From contig NC_061508.1 of assembly GCF_022539505.1 (NCBI RefSeq), forward strand, positions 199,663,012-199,727,011: a DNA stretch of 64,000 bases. The letters are read 5' to 3'. The notes beneath the pieces are model-generated. The model saw only the letters and a list, made by a program, of their open reading frames with translations, was not told the DNA's origin and made no database searches. The translations under genes and the position numbers were made by a program. This DNA comes from Lolium rigidum (Eukaryota; Streptophyta; Magnoliopsida; Poales; Poaceae). Positions within the stretch are counted from its first letter, which is position 1. Every line of letters begins with the position of its first letter. Positions 32,201 to 44,028 of the stretch are shown piece after piece.

Positions 32201-33298
32201 CCCGCGGGACGTTTAGCGAAAGCGTGTGGTTCGCACGCCTAGCCGCCGTCGCAAACCCCGAGTCCGCTTCGAGTACGGCGGACTTCGTTACGGGTAGCTT
32301 AGTCGGGTGGCCCCCTAGACTTTCTTGTTGAACTCGGGAACGGTCTTGTTGTGAGACATCCACTCGTCGTAAGTGGGTCGAGCATGCGTATGGTTACATT
32401 TGGGCAACCCCTGCAGGGTGTACATCTTATCGATAAGCCGTGTCCGCGGTTATGGACGACTTGAAATTGTATAGCTTGATCATAGAACAACTTACACCTT
32501 ATACTTGTTGTTAATAATCTGATAATAACTTGTGTAGTAATATAGCATTACTACAACCAATACCTATTAAACTTGTCCACCGTTGAGTGTCTTTTACATT
32601 GCCTCTTCGCAATTGTTGGAGGGGATATGTGTAATCGGTCGGGTTATGTTTGTGTAGTATTTAACTCTGTTACCTTATGCGCTCTCTTATCTTCTCCGAG
32701 TAGACGGATGTTGTAGCGTGTCTCTATTGGTTATAGTTTTGCTGCAGCTAAACCTACCATATAGCCCCGGGCGATATATATATATATATACTCGCTCGGC
32801 GAGCATAGTCATTTCTAGTCTCGCTAAGTACGTGCCGGAGTTCGTTCCTTGGTACTTACTCTCGCCTTTTCCCTTTCTCTTTTGCTTCCTCCCTCTTGTC
32901 GGCAACCGATGGCCCGACTTTGACAGGTACGAGATGACGACGTTAGCAAGGTTACCCTTCCGGCTTGGCCTGGGCAGGGTTATGGACGCCACTGGTTATC
33001 TTCAGGACTCTTAGTCCAATTGTATCTTGTCCGTACTCGGGCGTATTCGATCTTCTGTATGATTTTGATCTTTGTATTGTATATTTGTATCTTGACTCGT
33101 TGGAGTCGTTGTTGTAATATATGTTTCTTGTGGGCTCTATTGTAATCCTGTTGTAATGTTACCGCTCGTGTTAATTCCTCTGGCATCACGTGTGTGATTC
33201 GTCGCGCACGTCGTGTCGGAGGGCGTCTCCGAATCGATATCGTGCGGATTTCGGCGGGTTCGCTGGGATCCTCATGGTACCGGTTCCGGGGCGTCACA
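29214..33298 (+). repeat. Nested element LTR A (4085 bp)
   Basis: AT-rich start, then a CT-rich promoter-like stretch with CCTCTATATTCCCC at about 29951, then a GC-rich section (about 30030-30690) with exon-like composition. A TA-dinucleotide run sits at about 32775-32790. Ends GTACCGGTTCCGGGGCGTCACA. Confidence 0.92.
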
Positions 33299-34056
33299 AG
33301 TTGGTATCAGAGCCAGGTTGACGATACCCCACTAGTCCAGCCTTTAGGATAACCTTGCCAATGGTCGTTAAGTTTAGAGTGTCAAAACTATTTTCTAAAA
33401 TTCGTTGGATAGATCTGATTAGCTCTAATTTTTCTCCTTACCTATATTCTTTCTCCTCTTACCTTTGCGAGTTTTGAGTCTTCTCTCTTATCTGCTTCTC
33501 CGAGTCTTAGGTTCCGACGTGGGTTGGACGATCTATGCCTTCACCTAATAGGACCGATCTCTGCAGACCTCCTTCCGACAGAAGAACATCACCGGCGGTT
33601 AACCTTCATCTTCTCCATTGATGTCATCTATGATCTCTGACCTTTCTACAATTCTTTGTTCTTTGACTCAATCGAATCCTTCCTGACAATGCTTGTCGAC
33701 ATCGTCAATCTGAGATCCGAGAGTTGGTTACACGATTCTCCTATTTATGTTCACGGTTAATAGTTCGGGTGCGGGATGGATTGGCCCCCATACTGACTAC
33801 TCTTACTATTCGCCCTTGTTACCTGAATTGGCGGATCCGTGTAACTGTTACTCCTTCCTTTGTTTCTCCAGAGTCATCATCGTCATTTGAACAACGACTT
33901 CTTGTTGGTGGTGTCGACCGTTCTACCTGGAGCAACAATTCTTGTTAGTGGTGTCGAGGAGTTCGACACATCGCCAGAAGATCCGATAGTTCACGTCTCT
34001 TCCCCCGTACCTGGACGTGGGATCTCGGGGCGCGATCCCTTGTTAGTGGTGTCGAT
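33299..34056 (+). other. Nested element internal region (non-coding)
   Basis: Starts AG then TTGGTATCAGAGCC (33301-33314), a primer-binding site complementary to initiator tRNA-Met. The remaining ~740 bp has no long frame. The 3' half holds repeated TTGTTAGTGGTGTCGA and GGTGTCGA motifs. The last bases before LTR B (TTAGTGGTGTCGAT) do not form a normal polypurine tract. Confidence 0.85.
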
Positions 34057-37000
34057 TGTAACGGCCCCGTGTAGAACCCCTATTAGATTTGCTTGTGTTT
34101 TTTCTTTTGTGCATCATCATGGCATATGCATCATATCATCCATATTTTTATAAAATTAAATCATTTTATAAAACCCTAAATATTTTGTTTTTCCTTCTCA
34201 TATGGTTTAATAAAACCTTCCCTTCTCTTCTTTTAATAAAACCCTAACAATAGATTTTGTTTTCCCGTTGTTTGTTTTCCGCGTCGTCCGACGTTTCATC
34301 ATCATGCATATCTTCTACATGACTTTTACAAAATAAAACATATTTAAATAAAACCTGTTTAGTTTTCTCTTGTATGGTTCTATAAGTCCCTCCCCGGTAT
34401 CTCTTATATTTACAAAACCCGAAAATTCTAGTTTGAATCTGGTTTTATTCTCAAATGGTTTCCAGAATCAGTTTTCAAATAGAGAATTTGAAAAAGGAAA
34501 CGATTTCAAATTAAAATTTCCTAAACATGTTGCTAACCTGAGTCCTTTTCTCTCTCTGATCTTTATTTCTCTCTAGCGCACCTTGGTCAGGCCAACAACT
34601 GTTGGTGGCCTTTTATCTCTTCAGGCCAAAGGATACCCTCATGCTGTGTCTTCTTCAGAAACTAGTCACGCGTGTGGCGTGACCCCTCCCATCGCTGTCA
34701 TCCTCCACCACCAAGCTCCACAACAGCATCACGCCTCCTTCTTCTTTCCCCTCCCTTAAATCCATCTGAGGTCCCCAAGCAAACCCTAGCCTCCTCTATA
34801 TTCCCCTCCTCGCGCCGCCGCTGAACTTTCACCTCTCCCAGGAAACAAACTCAGTTGAAATTTCAGTAAACATCGCCGGAGGAATCGCCACAGCGTCGCC
34901 AGTTTCCGTCGCCGTTCGCCGAGCTGAGTACCAGGATGGAGTCCCCGTGGCCTCCTTTTCCTCCTCGTTGAGTCCTCGGAGCAGGAGCAGCTCCGGGACG
35001 CCGTTTTCGTCTTCGTCTTCTCCGGTGCCGTACGTGCGCACCATCGACGTCCGCTTCACCACGCCGTCGGTTCAGACCACTTTGTGCTCTCCCGCTTCGC
35101 CGTCGACCTCCTGGTGAGCTCTTCGTCGTCCCTAACCTCTCAACCATCGCTCACCAGCCTAAGCGTTCTACCGACGTTGATGGCCGTCTTCTGCCGCAGG
35201 TGGTCACCGCCGCGCTCATCTATTTTCCCCGGCGTCATCTCAAGTCCCTGAGCCGTTCTTCTTCACCATCGAGCCCCTGGGTGAGCATCTTCTCCGAATT
35301 CCCTTTCTCCGCTTGTTCCCGTCACTGCATCGTCGTTTCCGGATGTATGTCTGCGTGCGTCGCCGGTGACCGCGACCTTGGTCGTCTTCGTCGTGCGGCA
35401 TCCGTTCTGCTCGCCACGAGCATGTCCGTGGACATCTCCATGTCTCCGTGCTGCCTTTGGCACCGCACACCCACTCCAGCACCAGCCAGTCTTGGTCGCC
35501 GTCGACGGAGATCCTCTGCCGTGCGTGCGTAACTGGGTACACCATGTTCTGTAAAATTTCAGTTTCGTCAGTTTCATCCTCCGCGTCCGTCTTCAGCAGG
35601 CCCCTCTGATCTGGAGTTGTCCAGTACAACCGTTCACTCTGTCAAAATACAAAACCAATAAGCAGCTCAGTTGGTCTGCGACCTTATTCAGTTGATACGG
35701 ATATCAAATCTCAAATGCCATAGTCCAGCATCCTTTTGTTCTATCTATCTCTTACTACTGCAACCTCATATTCTCTGCCTCTCCAACTTGTGTCAGCATA
35801 CGAAGAGTGGCACAGCTGGTTCACGCCCTTGTTATGTACTGAGAAGATATCAGTATCAAATACAACACGTTGCAAATCTGTATACAGTTTGTTCGCTCCC
35901 TGTGTCCGGCTCCAGCACATCATTATGTTTCTGTTTTCTTTGCAAAAATTATATATTTTATATCTTTTAAACTGGACTTAAAATAAACTGTTTTATATAT
36001 GATTTTTATTAAAAAAATGCACTGAATAATAATATGACATTCATATGCATGTTTGTATCTTGCATCATATTGTTCCGTTATAGTTTGCATCGCACTTAAT
36101 AATTAAACGCGGAGTATTTAGGAATTACCGGCTACGGTTTTTCCCGCTCCGTTTAAATTGGAAGTAGTTCACCTGTGCCATGTTGTACCATGCTAATCAA
36201 CCCTTAAATTTGACGGTAGATATGCAACTCCAACCTAATTTGCTTGTCCGGGGTTCCGACTCCGATTAATATGGATAAGTTGCATTGCATCATATCTGCC
36301 ATGTCATGCATATCATCTTGATCATGTTGGATCTTCTTTATCCGTAGTAGTAAGACTTGCATGCGTTGTGTGTTCCAGCATTTGCTTCTTTCCGGATAGG
36401 ATCACGAAGTGGTGATGTGAGATAGACGAGTTCTCCCGACAAATTCTTCTCGCAACTTTTCACAGAGCGAGCTCCTCTCTTCACCTATTATACTCTCTCC
36501 CTCGCATTGCTATCTTTATGTTGCGCTTCTTTATCGAGTCACGTGTCATATTCCACTTGTTTACCATAATAATCCTATATGTATCATTCCTCAACCATAG
36601 CCGTTGCTTGATGTTTGAGCCTTGCGAGTCGTAGGCGTGTTTAGGCTCTGTTGTTTATCTCGATCTGTTATCGGGATATGTTGGGTTGTTGGGAGGTTAT
36701 CACATGCTATATCGCTTGTTGGAAATAATCACACTTTACTTTATTGTTAACAACTAAAACCGTAAGCGCAGGCATCCGTGAGCCCCTTTGCGAAAGCATC
36801 GGAACTTTGACTCGCTAATGTCCCCTAGGACCCGAGTTCTTGTTATCTCGTTCCGAGATTGAGCGCTCTACCCATGCGTGGGGACGATTATTGGGACCCC
36901 CTCACCCATTACCTTTTCTCAAGTCGGTTGAAAAGGGGCCACAACCTTGGTTTTATTTGCCTATGCCATGTATGCCATGCTTTACTTATCGTTGCCTTCG

Positions 37001-38145
37001 GGTGTTTACTTACCGTTGCCTTCGGGTGTTTATATTCTCGTACCGTACCCCGCGGGACGTTTAGCGAAAGCGTGTGGTTCGCACGCCTAGCCGCCGTCGC
37101 AAACCCCGAGTCCGCTTCGAGTACGTGCCGACTTCGTTACGGTAGCTTAGTCGGGTGGCCCCCTAGACTTTCTTGTTGAACTCGGGAACGGTCTTGTTGT
37201 GAGACATCCACCCGTCGTAAGTGGGTCGAGCATGCGTATGGTTACATTTGGGCAACCCCCGCAGGGTGTACATCTTATCGATAAGCCGTGTCCGCGGTTA
37301 TGGACGACTTGGAATTGTATAGCTTGATCATAGAACAACTTACACCTTATACTTGTTGTTAATAATCTGATAATAACTTGTGTAGTAATATAGCATTACT
37401 ACAACCGATACCTATTAAACTTGTCCACCGTTGAGTGTCTTTTACATTGCCTCTTCGCAATTGTTGGAGGGGATATGTGTAATCGGCTGGGTTATGTTTG
37501 TGTAGTATTTAACCTGTTACCTTATGCGCTCTCTTATCTTCTCTGAGTAGACGGATGTTGTAGCGTGTCTCTATTGGTTATAGTTTTGCTGCCGCTAAAC
37601 CTACCATATAGCCCCAGGCGATATATATATATATATACTCGCTCGGCGAGCATAGCCATTTCTAGTCTCGCTAAGTACGTGCCGGAGTTCATTCCTTGGT
37701 ACTTACTCTCGCCTTTTCCCTTTCTCTTTGCTTCCTCCCTCTTGTCGGCAACCGATGGCCCGACTTTGACAGTACGAGATGACGACGTTAGCAAGGTTAC
37801 CCTTCCGCTTGGCTCGGGCGGTGGTTATGGACGCCATCGGTTATCTTCGGGACTCTTAGTCCAATTGTATCTTGTCCGTACTCGGGCGTATTCGATCTTC
37901 TCGTATGATTTGGATCTTTGTATTGTATATTTGTATCTTGACTCGTTGGAGTCGTTGTTGTAATATATGTTTCTTGTGGGCTCTATTGTAATCCTCGTTG
38001 TAATGTTACCGCTCGTGTTAATTCCTCTGGCATCACGTGTGTGATTCGTCGCGCACGTCGTGTCGGAGGGCGTCTCTGAATCGATATCGTGCGGATTTCG
38101 GCGGGTTCGCTGGGATCCTCATGGTACCGGTTCCGGGGCGTCACA
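34057..38145 (+). repeat. Nested element LTR B (4089 bp)
   Basis: Full-length partner of LTR A. I counted only four or five differences over the first ~2.2 kb but about thirty in the last ~1.8 kb, most of them at CTG/CAG or CG positions. Confidence 0.92.
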
Positions 38146-41092
38146 TTGATGATCACAAGATCATCAGAAGCTTGCTAGAGCATGCTACAGCATGCCAGAA
38201 CCATTCCAAGTATTACTACATGGACCAGTTAATTAAATAGCCACAATTAAGCAACAATTATATCACAGATAGTCATATAAACCATTTTATGATTGTATCC
38301 AGAAGCACATCATCAAGGAATTGATGCATATGGACAACAATTAAGCAAAGCAGAGCCTACCATGAGCCAGAACCCTTTAATCATCAGACAAACAAAGACC
38401 GGCACTTGCAAATTTGCAAGGAATACACACGAGAATCAAGCCAGGGCCACATAAATGAATACACTTGAGTATCTAGCAAGTATAATAACAAGAACAGAGG
38501 CACAGAGATAGAATTAAGCAAGAATTGCAAGCATAGGCAAGCACTGAGCCTAGGGAATCTTGCACAGAAGCATAGCAGGGATGCACACAGCAGATTTACA
38601 GCAACAACATAGCAACATAGCAACACAAGCACAACAAAGACATGAGCAGGCTAGCATGGCACAGAGAGAGAGCATCAAGCACGGCGAGCATCTCTGCATG
38701 GAGATGCAAGCCGGTGACTGAGCAAGACGCAGAAGAGGAGGAGCAGAGAAGAGAACAGCACAGAGAGGGAGAGGAGGAGGCGATGGTACTTACCAGGGAG
38801 GCGGAGCGAAAAGCACGACCATGGCGGCCACGGCGGCACACGCCGGGGCGCGGCGGCGCCACAGCACCATCTCCACCACGGCTAAGCACGGCGGCGCCAC
38901 GGCATCTGGAGCAGCGGCGGCGAAGAGATCGCCACGGCACTTCACGCCAGGCGACCAGAGATGAAGGGGGCGAGACGAGCAGGCGGTGCTTCACAAATCG
39001 CCGCGGTGGATCTGAAGCGCCGTTGAACGGCGGTTCAGATGCGCCATACCTCGCCGGCGGCGACGGCCGGAGATGGCCGGAACAATTCGACGAAGACGGC
39101 GGCGACCAGGGTGTCGCGAGAGCGAGAGCGAGGGTTAGGGTTAACCACTGGGCCACACCGACATGTGGGCCCAGGGGCAAATATGGTATTTCACAAATTC
39201 TATAAATATTGAAACCTTGAAAATTCATAGTAAATGTTTAAAGCTCTAAAAAAATAATTTAAAACATGAAAATCACTCAGTATAAAATTCTCTATCATAA
39301 TAAAATATGTAATAGAATTTTTGAAGTTAAACAAGAATAAGTTCAAATTTGATGATTTAAATAATCATTTAAATCACACCTTTTGTTTTCAATAATGAAA
39401 ATAAGTCCATAAAGTATTTTGGATTTAAAAAAAACACCTTGACAACATTTCAAGGTTGTATTTTACCCTAAATAGAGTATCCCTAAGTCATTCTTAGTAT
39501 TAACCTCTCATGAAATGATAAAGACATCGGAAGGGGGGAACAAACCCTAAAAGCTCGGAATCATGCATAAATGCTTCTTTAACCATTGCCCTTATCGTGA
39601 CAATGATGCTATTTTTCAAAGCAACGAGAGGACAAGGGTCGATCCACAACATCCAACCGCAACACTTTGCGATGTTCGAGCAAGTTCGTCACTTGCACAT
39701 GTCATTTGAGTATTTTTACCAAATTACTTGCAAAGTACTATATTTATCACTATTGCATCAAAAGCAAAACCACTACTTTCATAACTATGAATATGACTAT
39801 GTGGTTGGCAATGGAACCATGGATTGTGTTGATATGGTGGAGGTTCCATTGCAAGGGTTTATATCCATCTAGGATTAAACAACAAATGTCGTCCAGTTGA
39901 TTCTTGTGCTCGTAAAACTCGTGTTAACCATAAGATCCGGAGTGGGACTGAATAGTCAATTGTATTTCCACCTCTCGTACATCAACGGATGCGCTTACCG
40001 TAGACACTTGACCCGAGGTTGGGCAAGCGGTGGGGTGGGGATCCCATTCTAATTCCCCATGGTAAGTGGTCTATGATGGGTTGCGACTACCGACGAAGGA
40101 GTTTGGTTAACGAGTCCCGGATCGTCGTCGTGGTCGGGTCCATCCTTAATTGGTATAAGAGGATCGGCGAGGACCCGGGGTCGGGGTATGCAACAAAGGG
40201 TGGGTGTGCGAGGTAGCGGAGGAATATGATTGGCTATGACTCGATCACGGGCCTCACACCGAAGGAAGTGTGGACGGGAAAGCTTGCCGGCTGGCACCAA
40301 GGTTAAGATCTCTTATGGGTAAAGCAACACACCTCTGTAGAGTGTAATGAATCGTGACCTGTCACTCCTTGTTCCGGGTTATGGAACTGCGAACGCTGCC
40401 GGAAAGGAACTCCATGAAGTTCTAGTGAACTGGTGAAAGCTGACGGACATAGTTCTTTGAAATAAAAGCAACCTCTTGAAGAAATGTTTATCAAAACTTG
40501 CATTGGTATTAGGCTTTTTGGTCTAATATCGTAGCTAGTGCATTAAACACCTCTTTTCTATAATGAACTTGTTGAGTACGCTCGTACTCATACCACTCTT
40601 AAATCCCCGCTTAGATTGTCCGAACCATCCGGAGGAGGACAACGACAACCTCGAAGGAGCCGACATCATCGGCTATGAAGAACCGCACCTCTCTCGGAGG
40701 TGTCGAAGGTGTAGACTAACTTATAGTCTACTGAACCGGGGAGGGTTCCGGAGGAGAACAAGCGTAGACCGATAAGTAGTAGTAGTATCCGAGCAGTACG
40801 AACTCTTAGTACTTAACTGCTCGTTAGAATAAATGTATCACCTAGTAAGACTTTTATATTGTAAGTTAAGATGGGTTCACCTCGAACCTAGGAGTATCCC
40901 TCTTAGGACCCAAGAGGAGCTCCGAGATGATATGTACATTATGCTTGTAATAATAAATGAATGAGTTATGGACCTGCTATGTTCTGTTGTACTACTCGAG
41001 GGATGTAATATTTGCGGATTGGTACTTCGTGAATGTTATATCAACGACCGGCATACTACAACATGCAAAGTGGTATGCGTGGTCTCCACAGC

Positions 41093-41104
41093 TTGGTATC
41101 GAGC
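41093..41104 (+). other. Primer-binding site of outer element
   Basis: TTGGTATCGAGC two bases after the LTR end. It resembles the initiator tRNA-Met site TGGTATCAGAGC but reads CGAGC where CAGAGC is expected. Confidence 0.75.
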
Positions 41105-41306
41105 AAAAGCTTTGACCTTAGGTTGGAACCTAGTAAATGGGACGAAACGTTAGGAGTCAAATAGGATTAGTAAAGAATTCTCTAAAAATATGGTGTATAT
41201 TCACTTGAGAATAAAACAATCATATGTTTTAGTGCGATAATTCTTTATTATCTCTATTATGATGCATTATTACTAATCTTATATTCTTTCTATTCTACAG
41301 CTAGCT

Positions 41307-42390
41307 ATGGCAAGTTCACGCCCGGGACGAAACGTGAAAGTGAAGCCGTCAAACTTGAGTGAATATGACGGAGGACTCGCAGACATTCTTCGTGCTATGT
41401 TACTGGAATTTGGGTGCGATCCCCAAATCCAAGTAATGAAATACTGGTACTACGACGGTCCAGTATTGGAAAAGTGTAGGGTAGGGCTAAGACTTCCAGA
41501 ATCCCTAGGAATGAGCGTAGTGATGCCAGCAGGTGAGGCTAGAACTATCAACACAGCCTACCACATAGCCATAATGAGAGCCATCACTGATATCCGGGAG
41601 CATAAGACGAAGGAGCTTATGGGTTCCGAATTCGCTCATATTCCTCATATGGAGGAGGAAGATGATCCTATGCTTAACCACTTCAAGCTTGCTAAACCCA
41701 AACCAGCAGAAGCTGCTAAGTACATGGATAGCAGTCGCAACCTCATCGTCATTGTTCTTTCGCTTGAACCGACATTTGTCGAGAGCGATTGATACAATGT
41801 CGGAAGAGTTCACCGAGCCCAAGGAGGAGACTAAGGGGAAGGAACCAATGGAGAATGAGGTTCACACACCAGCTTATTCAGCCGGTGATTACATTAGTAT
41901 TGACCATCCCGAACAACAAACCACACCCATTACCCCTAGGTACTTTCCTAGTAATTCCCATGGAGGATATGAGGGTGGAGAGGAATCCGGAAACAATCGG
42001 CGTTCCGAGACTCCTATAGAAAACTCCACAGAGTTGGCGTTGGGGATCGATACTCGGAACCCATAGTGATTCGAGTTAGATATAATCCCGAGATGAATGA
42101 GGACGCCACAACCCGAACCGTAACTATCGTGGTAATAGGGGAGACGAAGAAGGGTATCCGATACCGATCGAGTCGATACGGATGGTGGATATACCTATGG
42201 CAGAGTCACAGGGGAGTACACCCGATGGGTGGATTATGATGCACTGAATGACCAGTTCATGAACACAGATTTCTCCCTGGGATCATCCTCTGATTCCGAC
42301 TACCAACCGACGGGAAGACCGTATGTTCCAGATTCTGTCAGGAGGACTACACGTTCGACCGGATGGAAGCCTGGGATGTATCGGGAGTGA
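41307..42390 (+). pseudogene. Extra ORF region between PBS and gag (unknown protein)
   Basis: A 3' splice-like sequence (TTCTATTCTACAG, ending 41300) is followed by an ATG at 41307. The first frame (41307 to about 41750) starts MASSRPGRNVKVKPSNLSEY and includes EFGCDPQIQVMKYWYYDGPV and an AYHIAIMRAITDI helix. After one frameshift the second frame continues to 42066 with an acidic, Pro/Ser/Glu-rich stretch. Protein-like sequence then resumes in other frames (GDEEGYPIPIESI near 42150; RVTGEYTRWVDYDALNDQFM near 42207) to a TGA at 42388-42390. It is not gag, pol or env-like, and I recognise no domain. Extra pre-gag ORFs are known in some plant Ty3 lineages such as Ogre/Tat, but this one is unfamiliar to me. 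Confidence 0.6.
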
Positions 42391-42693
42391 AGCACGACTA
42401 GAGTCTACCATGGGAGGCGAGACTACAATACAGTAGTACCACATGTATTGTAGTATGTAACATTTTGTAGAAATTTGTACATATACTTCAATAAGTGAGT
42501 TTGCATACTCACATCGTCACCGAGTATTGTAATAAGACCACTTAAGTATGTATATACATGGTATATGTTTTGTATGATTTGGATTTGTTTCTTGATTTCC
42601 ATTGCGTGACTAGTTCTGTGCACAAAGTTAGCTCAGAAAACTTGCGCATGGAGTAACTATGAGTACCACTTTGTGTTGCAGAACTAGGGGGAT

Positions 42694-43546
42694 ATGTCAG
42701 GACCAACGGGTGAGGAGAGCGAAGCACAGCGCATCGAGCGCGAGGCCAAGCAGAAGGAAGAGGCTGATGAAGCAGCCAGAAACCAGTTTCCACCACCACC
42801 ACCCATGACGCAGCAGAATTTCCTCCAATACATGCAAATGTTGGAGGAAAGGCAACGTATGACAATGGAGCAGCAAAATAAGTTCTTCCAGGAGCTGCTT
42901 CAACAGAACAGGGTGGAGAGGCCTGAGAACCAGGGAGTCACCTTGTCAGACTTCTAGAATACTAAGCCTATATCCTTCGCATACGCTCCCGAACCAATGG
43001 ACGCGGAGGATTGGCTGATGGAGACTGAGCGTAAGCTCAACACCGTTGGATGCAACGACCTGGAGAAGGTCAGGTATGCAACACACTTGTTGTGTGGACC
43101 CGCCGCATCATGGTGGGATAATATAGTAGCCGTATATCCGGCTGAGAAGGTATTCACTTGGGAGGAGTTCAAGAGGAAGTTCAGGGAATCCAATGTCCCT
43201 GAAAGTATAGTGGAACTGAAGTGTCGAGAATTTGAAAGTCTCGAGCAGAAAGACAAGGCTATCCTGACTTATGTCAAGGAGTTTTCGAAGTTGTCTCGGT
43301 ATGCAGCTGAGGAGGTCAACACCGAGGACAAGAAGAAGAAGAGGTTCTTGCGGGGGTTAAGTCCCCAGTTTAAAGTGCAGCTCAGAATGATGAGAGCGAT
43401 AGAGTTTCAGGAGTTGGTGGATGCAGCCATCACTCTAGAAGATGATTTCAAGCAACTGCAGGAGGAGAAGAGGAAGAAGGCCAAGTTTGAGCCTAAGAGG
43501 TATGTCAGCAACAAGCCTAATACTGGCTTGAGTTTCAAACCAAGGT

Positions 43547-43579
<33 letters not shown>

Positions 43580-44028
43580 GCAACAACAGGAGAAACCAAG
43601 GATTCCAGTCGGCAAACCAGATTATTTGCCATAACTGTGGATTTAAAGGACATGTCGCGAAAGATTGCAAGAAGCCCAGAATTATATGCTTTGGGTGTCG
43701 TCAGGAGGGGCACATGCTGAAGGACTGCCCCAAGAGAAATACTGGAGGAGGTCAGTCAGGAGGAGGAGGAAGCCAAGGAGGAAACACCGGAGGGAATTGG
43801 AAGAACAAGAAACCCTTCGGCAAGTTAAACTGCACCAGCTTGGAGGAGGTGGTGAACACCGATCAAGCAGTGATAGGTACGCTTCAGATACTTACTCATC
43901 CTGGAAAAGTACTTTTTGATACTGGTGCAACTACATCATTCATTTCTCAGCAATTCATCATCAAACATGGGATTAGTTGCACTAAGTTAGATACACCTAT
44001 AACCATACTTTCCGCGGGGGAACGATAG
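42694..44028 (+). pseudogene. gag and protease, one in-frame stop
   Basis: Gag begins at ATG 42694, 12 bp after a splice-acceptor-like TTGTGTTGCAG (ending 42681). A Gln/Met-rich N-terminus is followed by an in-frame TAG at 42955-42957. The same frame goes on through the retrotransposon gag domain (PMDAEDWLMETERKL and CGPAASWWDNI), a poly-Asn tract from an AAC repeat (43550-43580), and two CCHC zinc knuckles (CHNCGFKGHVAKDC; CFGCRQEGHMLKDC). The aspartic protease site LFDTGATTSF is at about 43914. The frame breaks near 44012 at a G-run that looks one base short. Confidence 0.9.

Larger units (their letters stand above)
29214..38145 (+). mobile_element. Nested LTR element, giant LTRs and 758-bp interior
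   Basis: Begins TGTAACGGCCCC, ends GGGGCGTCACA, and is flanked by TTGAT on both sides (29209-29213 and 38146-38150). The empty site is visible in the other LTR of the host element (CAATTGATGATCACAAG, about 49085). Its own LTRs are 29214-33298 and 34057-38145. A tRNA-iMet type primer site follows the first LTR. There are no gag or pol frames. It must have used proteins from another element. The near-identity of the first 2.2 kb of the LTRs points to a recent insertion. Confidence 0.92.
27278..41090 (+). repeat. 5' LTR of outer element (interrupted)
   Basis: About 4.88 kb of LTR sequence lying in two parts, 27278-29213 and 38151-41090, around the nested element 29214-38145 and its second TSD. 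It matches 47173-52243 from end to end. It lacks a ~131-bp tandem duplication and a ~60-bp stretch that are present in the 3' LTR. Confidence 0.9.

Noticed and set aside
38596..39228. Minus-strand 210-codon frame in the outer 5' LTR
   Set aside because: The same region in the 3' LTR is broken into several frames, so it is not a conserved gene. Kept only as a finding about possible antisense activity.
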